This document shows positions 47,701-58,569 of a stretch of 64,000 bases of DNA, piece after piece (positions within the stretch are counted from its first letter, which is position 1; each line of letters opens with the position of its first letter). The position numbers and the translations under genes were made by a program. The notes beneath the pieces are model-generated. The model made no database searches. It had not been told where the DNA came from and saw only the letters and a list, made by a program, of their open reading frames with translations. The stretch is taken from the NCBI RefSeq assembly GCF_039555335.1, contig NC_092646.1, forward strand, positions 25,383,739 through 25,447,738, in the 5' to 3' direction. The DNA comes from Amphiura filiformis. Lineage: Eukaryota; Echinodermata; Ophiuroidea; Amphilepidida; Amphiuridae.

Positions 47701-50700
47701 ATTTCGCGGATTTTAATGTTCCTACAATCTCCGCACGTAATTGTGCTGCTTCAGGTTTGGGAAGCTTCCAACATGCTTTCTCACACGCAACGATATGCTC
47801 ATCAACAATGGACGAGTGATTTAAATTATCGGGACATACCGCGTATCCAAGAACGCGCATTAAAACACTCTATTTTGATCTTCTGACAGTTTTTTTTTTT
47901 ACTTTTGACCCATCGCTTTAGCTGAGTGCCACTCATGTTCCGTTCCGCATGAGAATTGTTCTTATTTACATTGTTGGTCACCGAATTCCCCTACTTTTTC
48001 GCAAGTTCTTTCAACTTCCGCTTGTCACGGGCGCTGACATGTTGGAATTCATTCTCGCGAGAGAGAGGCTACGACCACGTAGCTTCTTCTAATCATTCCA
48101 TCAATTGGGACTGAGGACTCAAAAGTTATCGACAGGGAAGCTGACAAGACCACCAGATGGCTAAAATAGGCTATCTGGATACGCCGAAAAGGAAAAGACA
48201 CTCTAAACAAGGACGAGGGGGCCTATATTCACTCAACAACATCTTTGACCAACTCATCACGCCCTCTACGGTTCCTGTTGACTATAAAAGGAAGCAATTA
48301 AGATGTGATGAGTTGCAGTCTGAAGAAACCACTAGTGTAATGGTGAAACGTCACTGAAAATGCCGAGTAGATGGAATTGTTCGAAACGAACCATGTTTAC
48401 AGTTCAATCCAACATTCCAAATGAACTTGTTAAAAGATCTGTAAATGGTAGCTTCTTCAAACTTAGCATGATTATACATTGGAATCTTAACTATAAATGG
48501 AGGCAAATGTACACATTTAATACCTTTTTCAGATATTTGTATGTGACCTCGGAACCAGAATAAGATTTCGTACAATGGAATCATTGAGTGTCTTGAGTTG
48601 TAGCTCAGACTCACCAGGTCCATCAAAGTTCATCACCATTACTTACTTTACTTTTGTCCTCCGCTTATTCCTCTCAGAGTCGCGGGGAAATGATGGGACG
48701 TCTGTCTTGGGCTGCATGGGTAGCATCTGTCAGGTTGGTATTGTGCCTTGTCAGGATTTTCTTGACCCCCTCAATCCATCTTCTTCTTGGCCTTCCGACA
48801 GGTTTGGTACCGGACAGTTTGCTGTTGTAGGACCGCAGGGCTGGTTGATTTGTGGGCATGCGCATAAGATGACCAAACCATTTGATGCGATGGCTTTCAA
48901 TCTGGTCTAGCATAGGCTTGGTGCCAACCATGTCTCTGATGACTTCATTCCTAATTTTGTCCCGTCGTGTCTTGTTTACAGCTTTTCGTAGGCATTTCAT
49001 TTCACAGGTGGTGATCTTCTGTTCAGTCTTTTGTTCATAGCCCATGTTTGTGCCTGGTAGCAGAGAGTCGGGGTATAGATTGCGTTGATGATTGTTCTTT
49101 TTGCATCCATTGGCACAGCTGGGTGGGAAAGTATAGGCCCAAGCATGAAGGTGATGTTGTTTGCTTTCTGGCATCTGGTTTCAATTTCTCGGTCTATCTT
49201 CCCGTCTTCAGTAAAGATGCTGCCCAGATACTTAAACTCCTTTGATTGCTGGAGGGTTGTGTTGTCAATCTTGATGTCCAAGGTCTTTTGGGATCGGCTG
49301 ATCAGCATGGTTTCTGTCTTTGGGATGCTTATGCTCATGCCATACTTTTGGCAGGTTGCGTGCAGTCTGTTGGTGTGGTTTTGTAAGCTAAGGCTGTCTT
49401 GGTGGATGAGACATTGATCATCTGCAAACAGTAGTTCATTGAGAGCTTCTTCATCTAGATTTGCTTCTTGGGTGATCCTGTCCATAAAAATGAGGAACAG
49501 GAGAGGCGAGAGGACACATCCTTGTCGGACACCTGACTTCACAGGAAACCACTTGGTGAGTCCGGTCCTTGTCCTGACAGTACAGAGGCTGCCCCTGTCT
49601 CTAATTGATCTCCCATTTATACCCCTATTTGATCTGGTCACAAAAGTCACTTAAATATCACAAACTTTAACAGGCCTGTACATGAGGTACACAAAAGATT
49701 GAGAAGTATTATTTGCATCTGAAAGTGTATTAATTTTTTTTTGACTAATTAGTCAGAATTTATGAATGCTTAATAGCTCTTAATTTATATTGAATATTGT
49801 TAATACAGACAACGATTCATATGTTATCACAGTTAACAATAGTCATTTAATTGGTAACATCAATAATTATGATCGACTAAAGCAATATATGTTTCTATTG
49901 CCTAAGATTCCCATGTCAGTGTGGTGCACTACAAGGTATTTCTTGTGTTTATTCTAAGTGGCTTCTATAATTAAAGACAGAGATAAAAACAATTTATCGC
50001 GTCTGATGTCACTGTCAATTACGATCCTTGATTGGTTTACACAGGTTAATCAGCGCGTAAAAGGAAGACCGAGTGCTGATCGGAGAAAAGGAATAGCAGC
50101 AAATGGCGAAAAGTCCGTACTTTTACAAGGCAAAAAGCAGCTTTTCTAGGCATTGTGGACATGGTGCCTTCACCAAAGAAAGTTTCCTACTATAAATACC
50201 TACATTTTGAGATGGTTTGCATGTCGAAAGGTGCAAAATTAACAATAAGACGCCCGGTTATAAATCCGCGTTCAGCAAGTCATCATCACGACACAAACCG
50301 TGCTCAAACAGGTGACGTCAGACGCGATAAATTGTCTTTATCTTTGTCTTTCATTATAAGTGCAAACATAGATTATGTATTCTACTGGGCTAAAGTTTAC
50401 CTGGATGTATTAGCATCCAAGCTATGTTCAGGGTACAGATCAATTTCCAAACCGTCATGATTCCATGAAGAAAATGTAAGAATGCAAACCTGGACGTCAA
50501 ACGGAAACCATCTAACATGAATTTTACAAGTTGAACGGTAAATAGCTAGGGCATACCACATTATTGTACCATCTGGATAGATGTTGGCGACAGTATCAGC
50601 TTTGTAGGCAACATCGATGTCAGCCCTGAATAATAATAAATAGACACGGCAGATTATTAGACACACACACATTTATATAGAAAAACTAATGAAGAAAGAC

Positions 50701-53700
50701 TGATATTTGAACGAAAATGTTAAATATGTGTGTTTATATGTATAAGGAAGAAGAACAATGAGACAGAAGCTGATTATGTCAACAAAAAAAAGAGGGAAAA
50801 AATGAATGAACACATAGGTTTCAACAATCCAATAAGGGTATTTCAAACTACAACATGAACGCACGACCTTGGATACAATAATTAAAATACCAACCATGAT
50901 GGTTGGATTCATCGCACAGTGTACGCAAAAAATCGTCACGCTATGCCAGGCTCTATTCATTCAATTGAAATATCTACTAGCTTCTACTGTAACTACCAAT
51001 GTAAAGAGGCGCAGAATTTCTGAAATGAAAGGTGAGTGAAAAGCCCTTGAAATAAAAGGACTGTTCAAAATCAAATGGAAAAAAGGAAAATGCTATTACA
51101 TACCTATCATACAAAGTTATGTCTGGCACCCATATCTTTGAAACAGGAACAGTGTGTCGTCTTATACCATTGTAATCCTTAGGATTCCATGTAAGGAACT
51201 CGTCAGTCCATGTCTATCAAGAAGAAGAAGAACAACTAGAAGGCTATATATTTGTACACAAATACGGCTATACCCGCATGTTATCGGTGTACCCAAACTT
51301 ACAGTCCTTACTTGCTGAGGACTTAATATAAAGAAATTATAAAAAGTCGCCCAATTGGACGAAAAAATGTGTAAAAAGTGAAAGTCCAAGTCACAAGCTT
51401 TAATTTAATGTAGGTTGCACTCTCGTAGCACTTAAAATAAAGAAATTGTATAAAGTCCCCTCCCAGGGGAGGCGTCTCTCTTACTCTCCATAGGTTGCTG
51501 TTGTCAGTCTCTCTTATTCACAGTGAGGCTATGCAATATGATTAGGGGAAAACTATTCCAGAGGGAGTATGTAAATTAAATGGAATAGCAATTTCAGAGG
51601 GAGTATGTGAATTAAACGGAACAGCCTATGGGTATGTAATTTATCTGGAATAGCCTTAACGTTGATGTCATCTATATTATAATTAATTCTCTGTGGATCT
51701 GTTTAGTCCTACGTGTATGGAGTGGGTGTTAGTAACAATATAATTCTCAGGTGCAATCTGTGTACAATCTCTGAGCCCTGAAGCTGTTTAATTTGATGAG
51801 AAACGACCGGCCCTTTGTTTTAACATTTGCGGCCCTGGGGCCCATAGTATTTGACTTGTGAGCTGGGCACTGTAGCTGCTTTATTTACTGAGTAACGGCC
51901 GGCCCTATGTGTTAGCGTTTGGGGCCCTGGGGCCCATATTATGTGACATATGGGGCTCACATGTACATATAACAATGTAATTCTCAGGTGCAATCTGTGT
52001 ACAAACTCTGAGCCCCAAGCTGCTTTATTTGATGAGAAACGCCGGCCCTTTGTTTTAACATTTGGGGCCCTGGGGCCCATAATATTTGACTTATGGGGCT
52101 CATTTACATATGTTGAAGTATAATTCTCAAGTGTTATCAGTACACTTAAGCTGGGCATTGTAGTTTCCCCCTATGATTAGGGGGAAACTATTCCAGAGGG
52201 AGTATGTAAATTAAATGGAACAGCCATTTCAGATGGAGTATGTAAATTAAACGGAACAGCCTTTTTTGGGGACATTTCAGAGGGAGTATGTAAATTAAAT
52301 AGAACAGTCAATGGGTATGTAATTTAACTGGAACAGCCTTAACGCTTCACGCTGGTATTTCCAATTATGATAATACGATCTGTCTGTTTAGTCCTACGTG
52401 TGTGGGGTTGGATGGGTGTGTGGGTGTTAGTAACTGTTAGTAGCACTTAAAATAAAGAAATTATAAAAAGTCCCCTCCCCAGGGGAGTCGTCTCTCTTAC
52501 TCTCCATAGGTTGCTGTTGTCAGTATCTCATACCCACAGTGAGGCTATGCAATATTATTAGGGGGAAACTATTCCAGAGGGAGTATGTAAATTAAATGGA
52601 ACATCCATTTCAGAGGGAGTATGTAAATTAAATGGAACAGCCAATGGGTATGTAATTTAACTGGAACAGCCTTAACGCTTCACGCTGGTAGTTCCAATTA
52701 TGATATAATACGATCTGTCTGTTTAGTCCTACGTGTGTGGGGTGGATGGGTGTGTGGGTGTTAGTAACAATATAATTCTCAGGTGCTATCTGTGTACATA
52801 TTCTGAGCCCGGAAGCTGCTTTCTTTGATGAGAAACGGCCCGCCCTTTGTTTTAACATTTGGGGCCCTGGGGCCCATAATATTTGACTTATGAGACCCAT
52901 GTACATAATTATGTTGAAGTATAATTCTGTAGTGCTATCAGTAGACTCAAGCTGGCCACTGTAGCTACTTTATTTACTGAGTAACGGCCGGCCCTATGTT
53001 TTAGAGTTTGGGGCCCTGGGGCTCATATGTACATATAACAATGTAATTCTCAGGTGCAATCTGTGTACAAACTCTGAGCCATAAAGCTGCTTTATATGAT
53101 GAGAAACAGCAGGCCCTTTGTTTTAACATTTGGGGCCCTGGGGCCCAATATATATGACTTATGGGGCTCATGTACATATGTTAAAGTATGATTCTCAAGT
53201 GCTATCAGTAGACTCAAGCTGGGCATTGTAGCTGCTTTATTTACTGAGTAACGGCCGGCCCTATGTTTTAGCGTTTGGGGCTCTGGGGCCCATATTATGT
53301 GACATATGGGGGTTATATATACATATGACAGTATAATACTAAAAGACCTATCTGTGTACCAAATCTGAACCCTGTAGCTACTTTATTTGCTAAGAAAGAG
53401 CCGGCCCTTTGTTTTAACAGTAGGACCCCTGGGGGCCCCAGCCTTGTACATCTGGGGCCAAAATGGGCAAAAGGCACATCTACAACTTACCCAGCAAACA
53501 CAAAACGTTTTCGACATCATTCGCAAAAGGTTATAAAAGGTTGTCAGAAAACGTTTAAATGTCGGGTTATATAAAGGGTATATTATGAGTATACAACGTT
53601 TTCATAACCTTAAAAACATTTTTTGATAATCTACTGCTCAGCAAACAAAAATGTTTTACAGAAAACGTTTAAATGTCGGGTTATATAAAGGGTATAAAAA

Positions 53701-56700
53701 CGTTTTAATAACATTCCAAAAACATTCTTGAAAAATTGATACAAAACATTCTAAACAGAATGTTATTTTGGGGAGTTGAAAAAATATTTTGCGAAAAATG
53801 TTTGCCCAAAATATTTTCAATAACGTTTTAAAACGTTTTCATGACCTTTATATAACCCGACATTTAAATGTTATTAAAAGGTTTTGAAAAAAACATTTTA
53901 AGAACATTTCTGTGTTTACTGGGTTCAAATATTTTAACATAATGTTATTTAAGTATTGACACAATATTTGGCAAAAATGTTTGCAACAATAGTTTACAAT
54001 AACATTTTTGAAAACATTTAAAAATATTGTTGTAGTGTGTTTTCATACAAAACGTTTTAAAACGTTATCATGACCTTTATATAACCCGACATTTTAATGT
54101 TATTAAAACGTTTTTACCTAAACCAAAAGCCAAAATATAACTTATTTAAAACGTTTTTAAAACGTTTTTGTGTTTGCTGGGTAGGGCCCATACATATGCC
54201 ACATATGAGCCCTAGTGTTCTTGTACTTTTAGAGCTAGGCTTGTCAATCTGATGCACCATATTTTAACATTTGGGCCCCTGGGGCCCATAATATATAACA
54301 TATGGGGCTCTTGTATATTTGTAAATATAGAGTACCCCTAGGGCTATCAGTGTACCAACTCAGGGCCCTGAGGCTGCTTCATTTTATGAGAAATGGCGTG
54401 CTTTGTATTTTCACATTTGGGCCCCTGGGGCCCGTGACCTTTGACCTCTGGGGCCAAAATGGGCAAAAGGCACTTCTACGGGGTAGGGCCCATAAGTGTA
54501 CCACATATGGGCCCCAGGGCCTTTGTAGTTTTAGCGCTAGCCTTGACAGAATGATGTGTTTGATGGAGGAGAAGAAGAAACCACAGGATGGCAATATACC
54601 CGTCCATGCTTCGCATGCGGGTATAAAAAGAAAGAAGAAGGTCATGTACATCCGAATTGGACGTCAATATCAATAGCGTTTCTATTCATCGTTATGTATT
54701 CTTCTCCTGTGCATTATTTTCGCGAACAACCCTTAATAGCCCAAATTATATAAACCTGCACGCTAAACAATGCATTATCTAAAACCCGCACGCTAAACAA
54801 TAGATTTTAGATAATACGTACGCGTGCACGCTCAAATACTAGAAATACTACTTTAACATAACTATAAACTTATCTGTCGATATCTCTCTCTTTCTCTCTC
54901 TCAAAAAAGTACGAATATACATTCTGTGGTGTTAAAATAATTATAGGTTATGGCATTTTTCATGCGCACGATGTAAATCATAGGTTACAAACTGTGTTCT
55001 ATTTTGCAACTATCATTGCCATAAATTATGATTAATGAACTCAAATAATCAAACATCAAATGAGAATAATCGAGCTTCTATTAATTAAAAATGGCTAAAA
55101 ATAGATGGACAATATACAAGATGACACCATTCCAAAATATTCAGCATTTTACAAATGAAATACATGTAGGCCTATATTTAAAATAACATAAACACGCCCG
55201 GGAAATACACACTAGCGCATAATATCATGATCATACTTTATAATACTGTATAAATTGTAAAATTCCACTGTCGTGTGTTTTAATATAAGTAGATTTTAAA
55301 GTTCAAATTATAGAACAATAAAGTCCAGTTGATATTGATATATACGTTTATTCTCTCATCTCCATTCACCGTCATTCTAGTGGGACGCCAAAATCGATCG
55401 TTTCCAGGTCAACTGGTTCATGCTCTCTGTGTTCGGAACCACGATCAAAATTGGTTACAAACCATGCGTGAATAAGTTACTAAAGTTTGACGTAAGGCGC
55501 AATCGATACCAACTTATACAGTGATTGATTTTCTTGACCAGTTAAATGCTACCTGGTCAGTGCCCTGACGGTGTTTTTAAAATTTAAGATAATTTCTCTA
55601 ATATTCAAACTAATATAATGAATGCAGCAATTAATATTGCCTATTGTTTTAATACACTAAAAGTATATGACGCATAATGTATGACGCATAATGTACTCAT
55701 GCAAATGCATTCGTCAAGATAATCGCACTTGCCATGGAGTTATTGCATTTAGCAATCGAGCCTATCGGCTCTCGAGCTAAATGCAATAACTCCACAGCGC
55801 GTGCGATTATCTTGACGAATGCATTGCACTCAGTTCATTTCAAAAGGCGCTAAATCCACTTTTGGAAAAAATTGAGTTATTGGTACCAATGTATAGTGTT
55901 ACATCATAAGTTTCACGGAATCAAACTATTTTTTCCAAAAGGAGCTCAATCCCATTACAGGGTGGGCCAGAAATTTGACTTTTTTTCCAAAAGGCGCTAA
56001 ATCCATTTCAGTTTGTTTCCAAAAGGCGCTAAATCCATCCGACCAATCACCGTGCTCGGTAGGGAATTAAAGACTAAAATTGCATAGGACTATTCTCCTG
56101 TTGACAAGGCAACTATTGATCAAAATTTAAATCACAAAAGTTTAGAATTTCAACTTGTACAAACACTAGTACACCCCTAGCAAGCACAGACGACACTTTA
56201 CGTGCAAAATGGAATGATTTGACAGAATTTTGGTTGTAAATTTTTTTTTTTAATTTGCAAATTTTTTTCACATTTTCAAGCTTTTAGTGAATAAATATCA
56301 TTACATTGTTGAAATAAAGTGCAGATTGCTTTATAAAAAAATATTTGTGGGTATTTTGTTTAATATTGCAAATTATTTTGAATATCATTGAATATTTTGT
56401 TTCCAAAAGGCGCTAAATCCACGGTTATTGGATATTTTGTTTCCAAAAGGCGCTAAATCCACTTCAAGCTGTTTAATAAAAGAATACTTACAATTAAACA
56501 TTATAATCAGGATCTCAAAAATAGGTGTTTTTGTAGTTACTGACATGAGAACTAACATTTAAAACCAAAAATAAATGAATAAATACCAATAAGGCTTTTA
56601 ATTTAAAAAATGATGATTTTCTCCTATTTCACTAATATGGATTTAGCGCCTTTTGGAAACAAGCTCGCAATTACCCAAACTTTTGGGCTTCATAACTGCT

Positions 56701-58560
56701 TAATTGTTGGTCTAAAGTATATAAAAGGCATATTTAGAATGGCAAGGACTTGATAAATTCATTTGTGAGGTCATATTTGGGCAAAAAAAATGCAAGAAAC
56801 CATTTTTTTTGCCCGAATTATCTTGAGTCAATTTTTTTTATTAACTTGTAAAAACTAGATAAAAATATCTAGGACCTTTTTTTTTAAACTTGACAAACCT
56901 TGAGACATTTGCACCAAAAATGGTTTTAAAATGCTATATTTTGCCCCCAAATCATAAGAAAAGCCTGATTTTCGCCCAAATTTCGTAAAATTTTAGTGAA
57001 GTTGATGATCAAAATTTTTAAAAAAATTAAAAACGGGTCCTGAATTTTTTATCTACTATTTAAAAATTAATAGAATTTGTTTAACCCCAGAATTTTGTTT
57101 GTTTACATGTGGTCCGTAAAAAATGTGGGCTACAAAATCTGTTTGGTTTGGGGGGATTTTCTCTAAAATGAGCATTTTTGCCCAAATTTGACCTCACAGG
57201 TGAATTCATCAATTCTTTGCCATTCTAAATATGTATACTTCGATAAACTTTAGACCAATAACCAATAATTTAGCAGTTATGAGGCCTAAAAGTTTACATA
57301 ATTCCACGGTTAAGACCACCCTTACGGACTGTTTTCTTATCATTAATTAACTATTCTTAATTATTGACAATGAATTAAGATATTACAAAGAATGGTAAAC
57401 CTTACCAGTTTGGACCAGGTCTGAATTGAAAACACTTGTTCACGAGTATTCTTTAAAGAGAAATGAAAAATGAAATTAGCAAAGACGACACATAAAATTT
57501 GCCTAAAATATAACGATCAAGACTTTATGATTGCACCATGACACAATCAGTTTATATTACAATGTTGATGAAATTAAACACAAAGAATTAAACCAATGTA
57601 GAAATATATTGTCGTACTTGACATTTTAAGAAAATGAAATAATACAGGATGTCCCCCGGGGGTGTCCCCCCAAAATGAGGCCCTCATTGCGCCCTCTTTT
57701 TCTCCTATTTCAGAAAAGTATATGTTGGTATGTAAAGAAGCCTTTACCCGTTAGCTTTAATAAACCGAAACAATTATTTCAATCGGCTCATAACTTTTGA
57801 AGATATGCCCTTTTAAAGAAAATGTATTCGTTTTACACTCTGTCCACGGAGGAGGTTTGGCTACTTCAAAGATTGAAAAGGGCATATACCATGCATGAAT
57901 ATAAAACAATCCTCGATGATAACTTTACAAAATAACAACTTTATTTCAGGGAATGGGCTTTACCGGTGGGCTTATGGGTTATGGATTTTGTTAAGTGTCA
58001 TTAATTTGGGCGAAATTGATATTGTTTTTACATTCTGTAAAAGTACTTACCATGGTTAGTAGATCACAAAATTTCAATCGCAAGATGACTTTTGTTGCTG
58101 TAGAGCTGTTGTGCACAGGACGAAATTCGTTGCTGTGATCAGCAAACAGTTGCTGATGTAGTCTTTTGACACCAACCGTTTGGTTTTGATAGGCATATGC
58201 TACAACCAAACAAAATGTGTCAAACATGTGGTGTCAAAAATATTTACATGAAAAAGCTCCTGTATGCACTGTATGCGAACCTCAAAACTCGGGAGAATAA
58301 AAACACAGATTATAAGTGCAATGGGAGCAAAAATAGTATGATACTAATAATAATGATGATGGTGATGATTATAATATGATGATAATAATGATAATAATCA
58401 TAGTAACTATGATTTGATAAAACGATGCCATATTACATTTGGTAGTGTCAGACGAAAAACCTGTCATTTAAATTAGAACCTTTTAGGCAAAATACCTACC
58501 ATTGTAAAACGACAGAAGAATTACTGTAAGTAGTTGGAGATGGCTTCCGTCAAACTCCAT
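44798..58560 (-). CDS. Nicotinic acetylcholine receptor-like Cys-loop subunit, 7 exons, frameshifted in M4
   Basis: Minus-strand coding exons in order: 58560-58500, 58199-58051, 57450-57406, 51213-51104, 50625-50401, 46121-45808, 45343-44798 (the frame as it stands ends at TAA 44862). All joins are GT-AG and in phase. Exon 1 gives a hydrophobic leader (LLTVILLSF). Exon 2 has VKRLHQQLFADHS, the N-terminal helix; exon 3 is the 45-base exon (15 codons) usual in nAChR genes; exon 4 has DEFLTWNPKDYNGI; exon 5 has the Cys-loop, Cys155-x13-Cys169, with WFPFD. Exon 6 carries adjacent cysteines 220-221 (alpha-type loop C), then YPEVRYILVF, M1, and M2 starting GEKLTYSVTNLLAL, ending PPLIG. Exon 7 holds M3, a short cytoplasmic loop and M4. 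Product as read: about 461 residues. A 4-base insertion at about 44888-44893 relative to the paralogue at 63 kb shifts the frame within M4; without it the frame would run to the stop at 44798-44800. It may be a pseudogene or a variant C-terminus. Confidence 0.88.
46255..46295 (-). ncRNA. Hammerhead ribozyme motif in the Penelope terminus
   Basis: Minus strand, in order: CAGT (stem I), CTGAAGA (core CUGANGA), a stem II of CCACTA/TAGTGG with a GTG loop, GAAAC, GTC (cleavage after C), ACTG (stem I partner). Stem III is the minimal AC/GU. Penelope-like elements are known to carry such short-stem-III hammerheads, thought to act as dimers. Confidence 0.75.
48316..48356 (+). ncRNA. Hammerhead ribozyme motif, inverted copy
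   Basis: CAGT, CTGAAGA, stem II CCACTA/TAATGG (one mismatch), GAAAC, GTC, ACTG. Core bases are all conserved; only stem II has decayed by one pair. Confidence 0.7.
48640..49655 (-). mobile_element. Non-LTR retrotransposon 3' half, frameshifted
   Basis: Minus strand from 49650 reads SGVRQGCVLSPLLFLIF (RT domain 4), LLFADDQCLI (catalytic FADD), and KEFKYLGSIFTEDG; after a frameshift near 49000 it continues with IRNEVIRDM and RIKWFGHLMRM, and GRPRRRWIEGVKKIL near the C-terminus. This FADD / WFGH(L/V)MRM / GRPRRRW series is usual for endonuclease-RT elements (RTE/I-like groups); the exact clade is not assigned. Same intron as the Penelope element, about 0.3 kb away. Confidence 0.87.
49660..50400. 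other. Intron 5 remainder, no recognisable feature
   Basis: Between the non-LTR fragment and receptor exon 5; no repeat or gene recognised. Confidence 0.4.
50868..50990. repeat. Dispersed repeat, copy 2 of the 39.3-kb repeat
   Basis: Shares CCTTGGATACA, GGTTGGATTCA, CGCAAAAAATC and TTCATTCAATTGAAAT in order with 39279-39470. Confidence 0.6.
51420..52770. repeat. Three copies of an about 320-bp unit with TTCCAGAGGGAGTATGTAAA
   Basis: AGTAGCACTTAAAATAAAGA, AAGTCCCCTCCC-AGGGGA, CATAGGTTGCTGTTGTCAGT, ATTCCAGAGGGAGTATGTAA, GGTATGTAATTTA-CTGGAA, CTGTTTAGTCCTACGTGTGT recur at about 51424-51735 and 52437-52765; a shortened copy lies at 52160-52430. Confidence 0.85.
51740..54560. repeat. Degenerate tandem array, about 130-150-bp unit, GGGGCCCTGGGGCCCAT core
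   Basis: At least ten units share ATAATTCTCA-GTGC(A/T)ATC, TGAGCC, AGCTGCTTTATTT, GAGAAACGGCCGGCCCTTTG, TTTTAACATTTGGGGCCCTG and GGGCCCATA(A/T)TAT. Interrupted by the 320-bp units and by the element at 53490. A relic is at 61910-62090. The array ends with CATGCTTCGCATGCGGGTAT near 54605. Confidence 0.85.
53490..54181. mobile_element. Inverted-repeat MITE, copy B (complete), TA flanks
   Basis: Begins CCCAGCAAACACAAAACGTT and ends AACGTTTTTGTGTTTGCTGGG, with TA on both sides (53488-53489, 54182-54183). The whole length consists of AACGTTTT, ACATTTAAA and GGGTTATATAAAGG blocks in both orientations. Copy A at 3210 is inverted relative to this one. Confidence 0.9.
54560..55700. other. Receptor intron 3 sequence, simple TC repeat only
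   Basis: A TCTCTCTCTTTCTCTCTCTC run at about 54884; AAACCCGCACGCTAAACAAT occurs twice near 54757-54800. Otherwise nothing recognised. Confidence 0.4.
55701..55828. mobile_element. Short palindromic MITE
   Basis: GCAAATGCATTCGTCAAGAT AATCGCAC faces GTGCGATTATCTTGACGAAT GCATTGC; inner TGGAGTTATTGCATTTAGC pairs with GCTAAATGCAATAACTCCA, leaving a small central loop. Confidence 0.88.
55840..56662. repeat. Seven dispersed copies of CCAAAAGGCGCTAAATCC
   Basis: Copies at about 55840, 55934 (degenerate), 55986, 56018, 56402 and 56441 in plus orientation and at about 56638 inverted. Most are preceded by TTTGTTT or TTTTT. Spacing is irregular. Confidence 0.8.
56666..57305. mobile_element. Foldback element with about 140-bp arms
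   Basis: CAATTACCCAAACTTTTGGG CTTCATAACTGC at the left is matched in reverse by GCAGTTATGAGGCCTAAAAG TTTACATAATT at the right; AGAATGGCAA and TGAATTCATC-type blocks and TGAGGTCA-ATTTGGGCAAAAA continue the pairing inward. Confidence 0.87.
57650..57720. repeat. Dispersed repeat, second copy of the 22.8-kb GGGTGTCCCCCC block
   Basis: GGGTGTCCCCCCAAAATGAG GCCCTCATTGCGCCCTC. Confidence 0.6.
58335..58402. repeat. (ATA/ATG)n trinucleotide-like repeat
   Basis: AATAATAATGATGATGGTGA and following ATAATGATAATAATC. Confidence 0.85.
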
Positions 58561-58569
58561 AGTCCCAAA

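Larger units (their letters stand above)
46243..48365 (-). mobile_element. Penelope-like element (RT + GIY-YIG), internally deleted, inverted termini
   Basis: Minus-strand frames between 47860 and 46494 give a Penelope-type reverse transcriptase: IYGSPNIHKGGTPLRP, then DVVALFTSTPI (motif A) and GMAMGSPL-SPLACNIY (motif B), then after a gap YEIHCGDCASSYIGE, the GIY-YIG endonuclease start, and ITDHVASPNHS. At least four frame changes occur, and the region that should hold the YVDD catalytic motif is missing, so the copy is dead. About 46243-46530 is repeated inverted at about 48075-48365, including the coding end of the endonuclease part and a hammerhead motif, i.e. a second partial 3' copy in opposite orientation. 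It lies in the 4.3-kb intron 5 of the receptor gene. Confidence 0.9.

Noticed and set aside
49048..49654. Plus-strand frames of 65-110 codons
   Set aside because: They are antisense to the non-LTR RT on the minus strand, which has clear FADD and GRPRRRW motifs.
28660..58560. Functional cluster linking sulfatase-like, aminotransferase and receptor genes
   Set aside because: Different strands, large repeat-filled gaps and unrelated families; nothing in the sequence supports co-regulation or a shared pathway.
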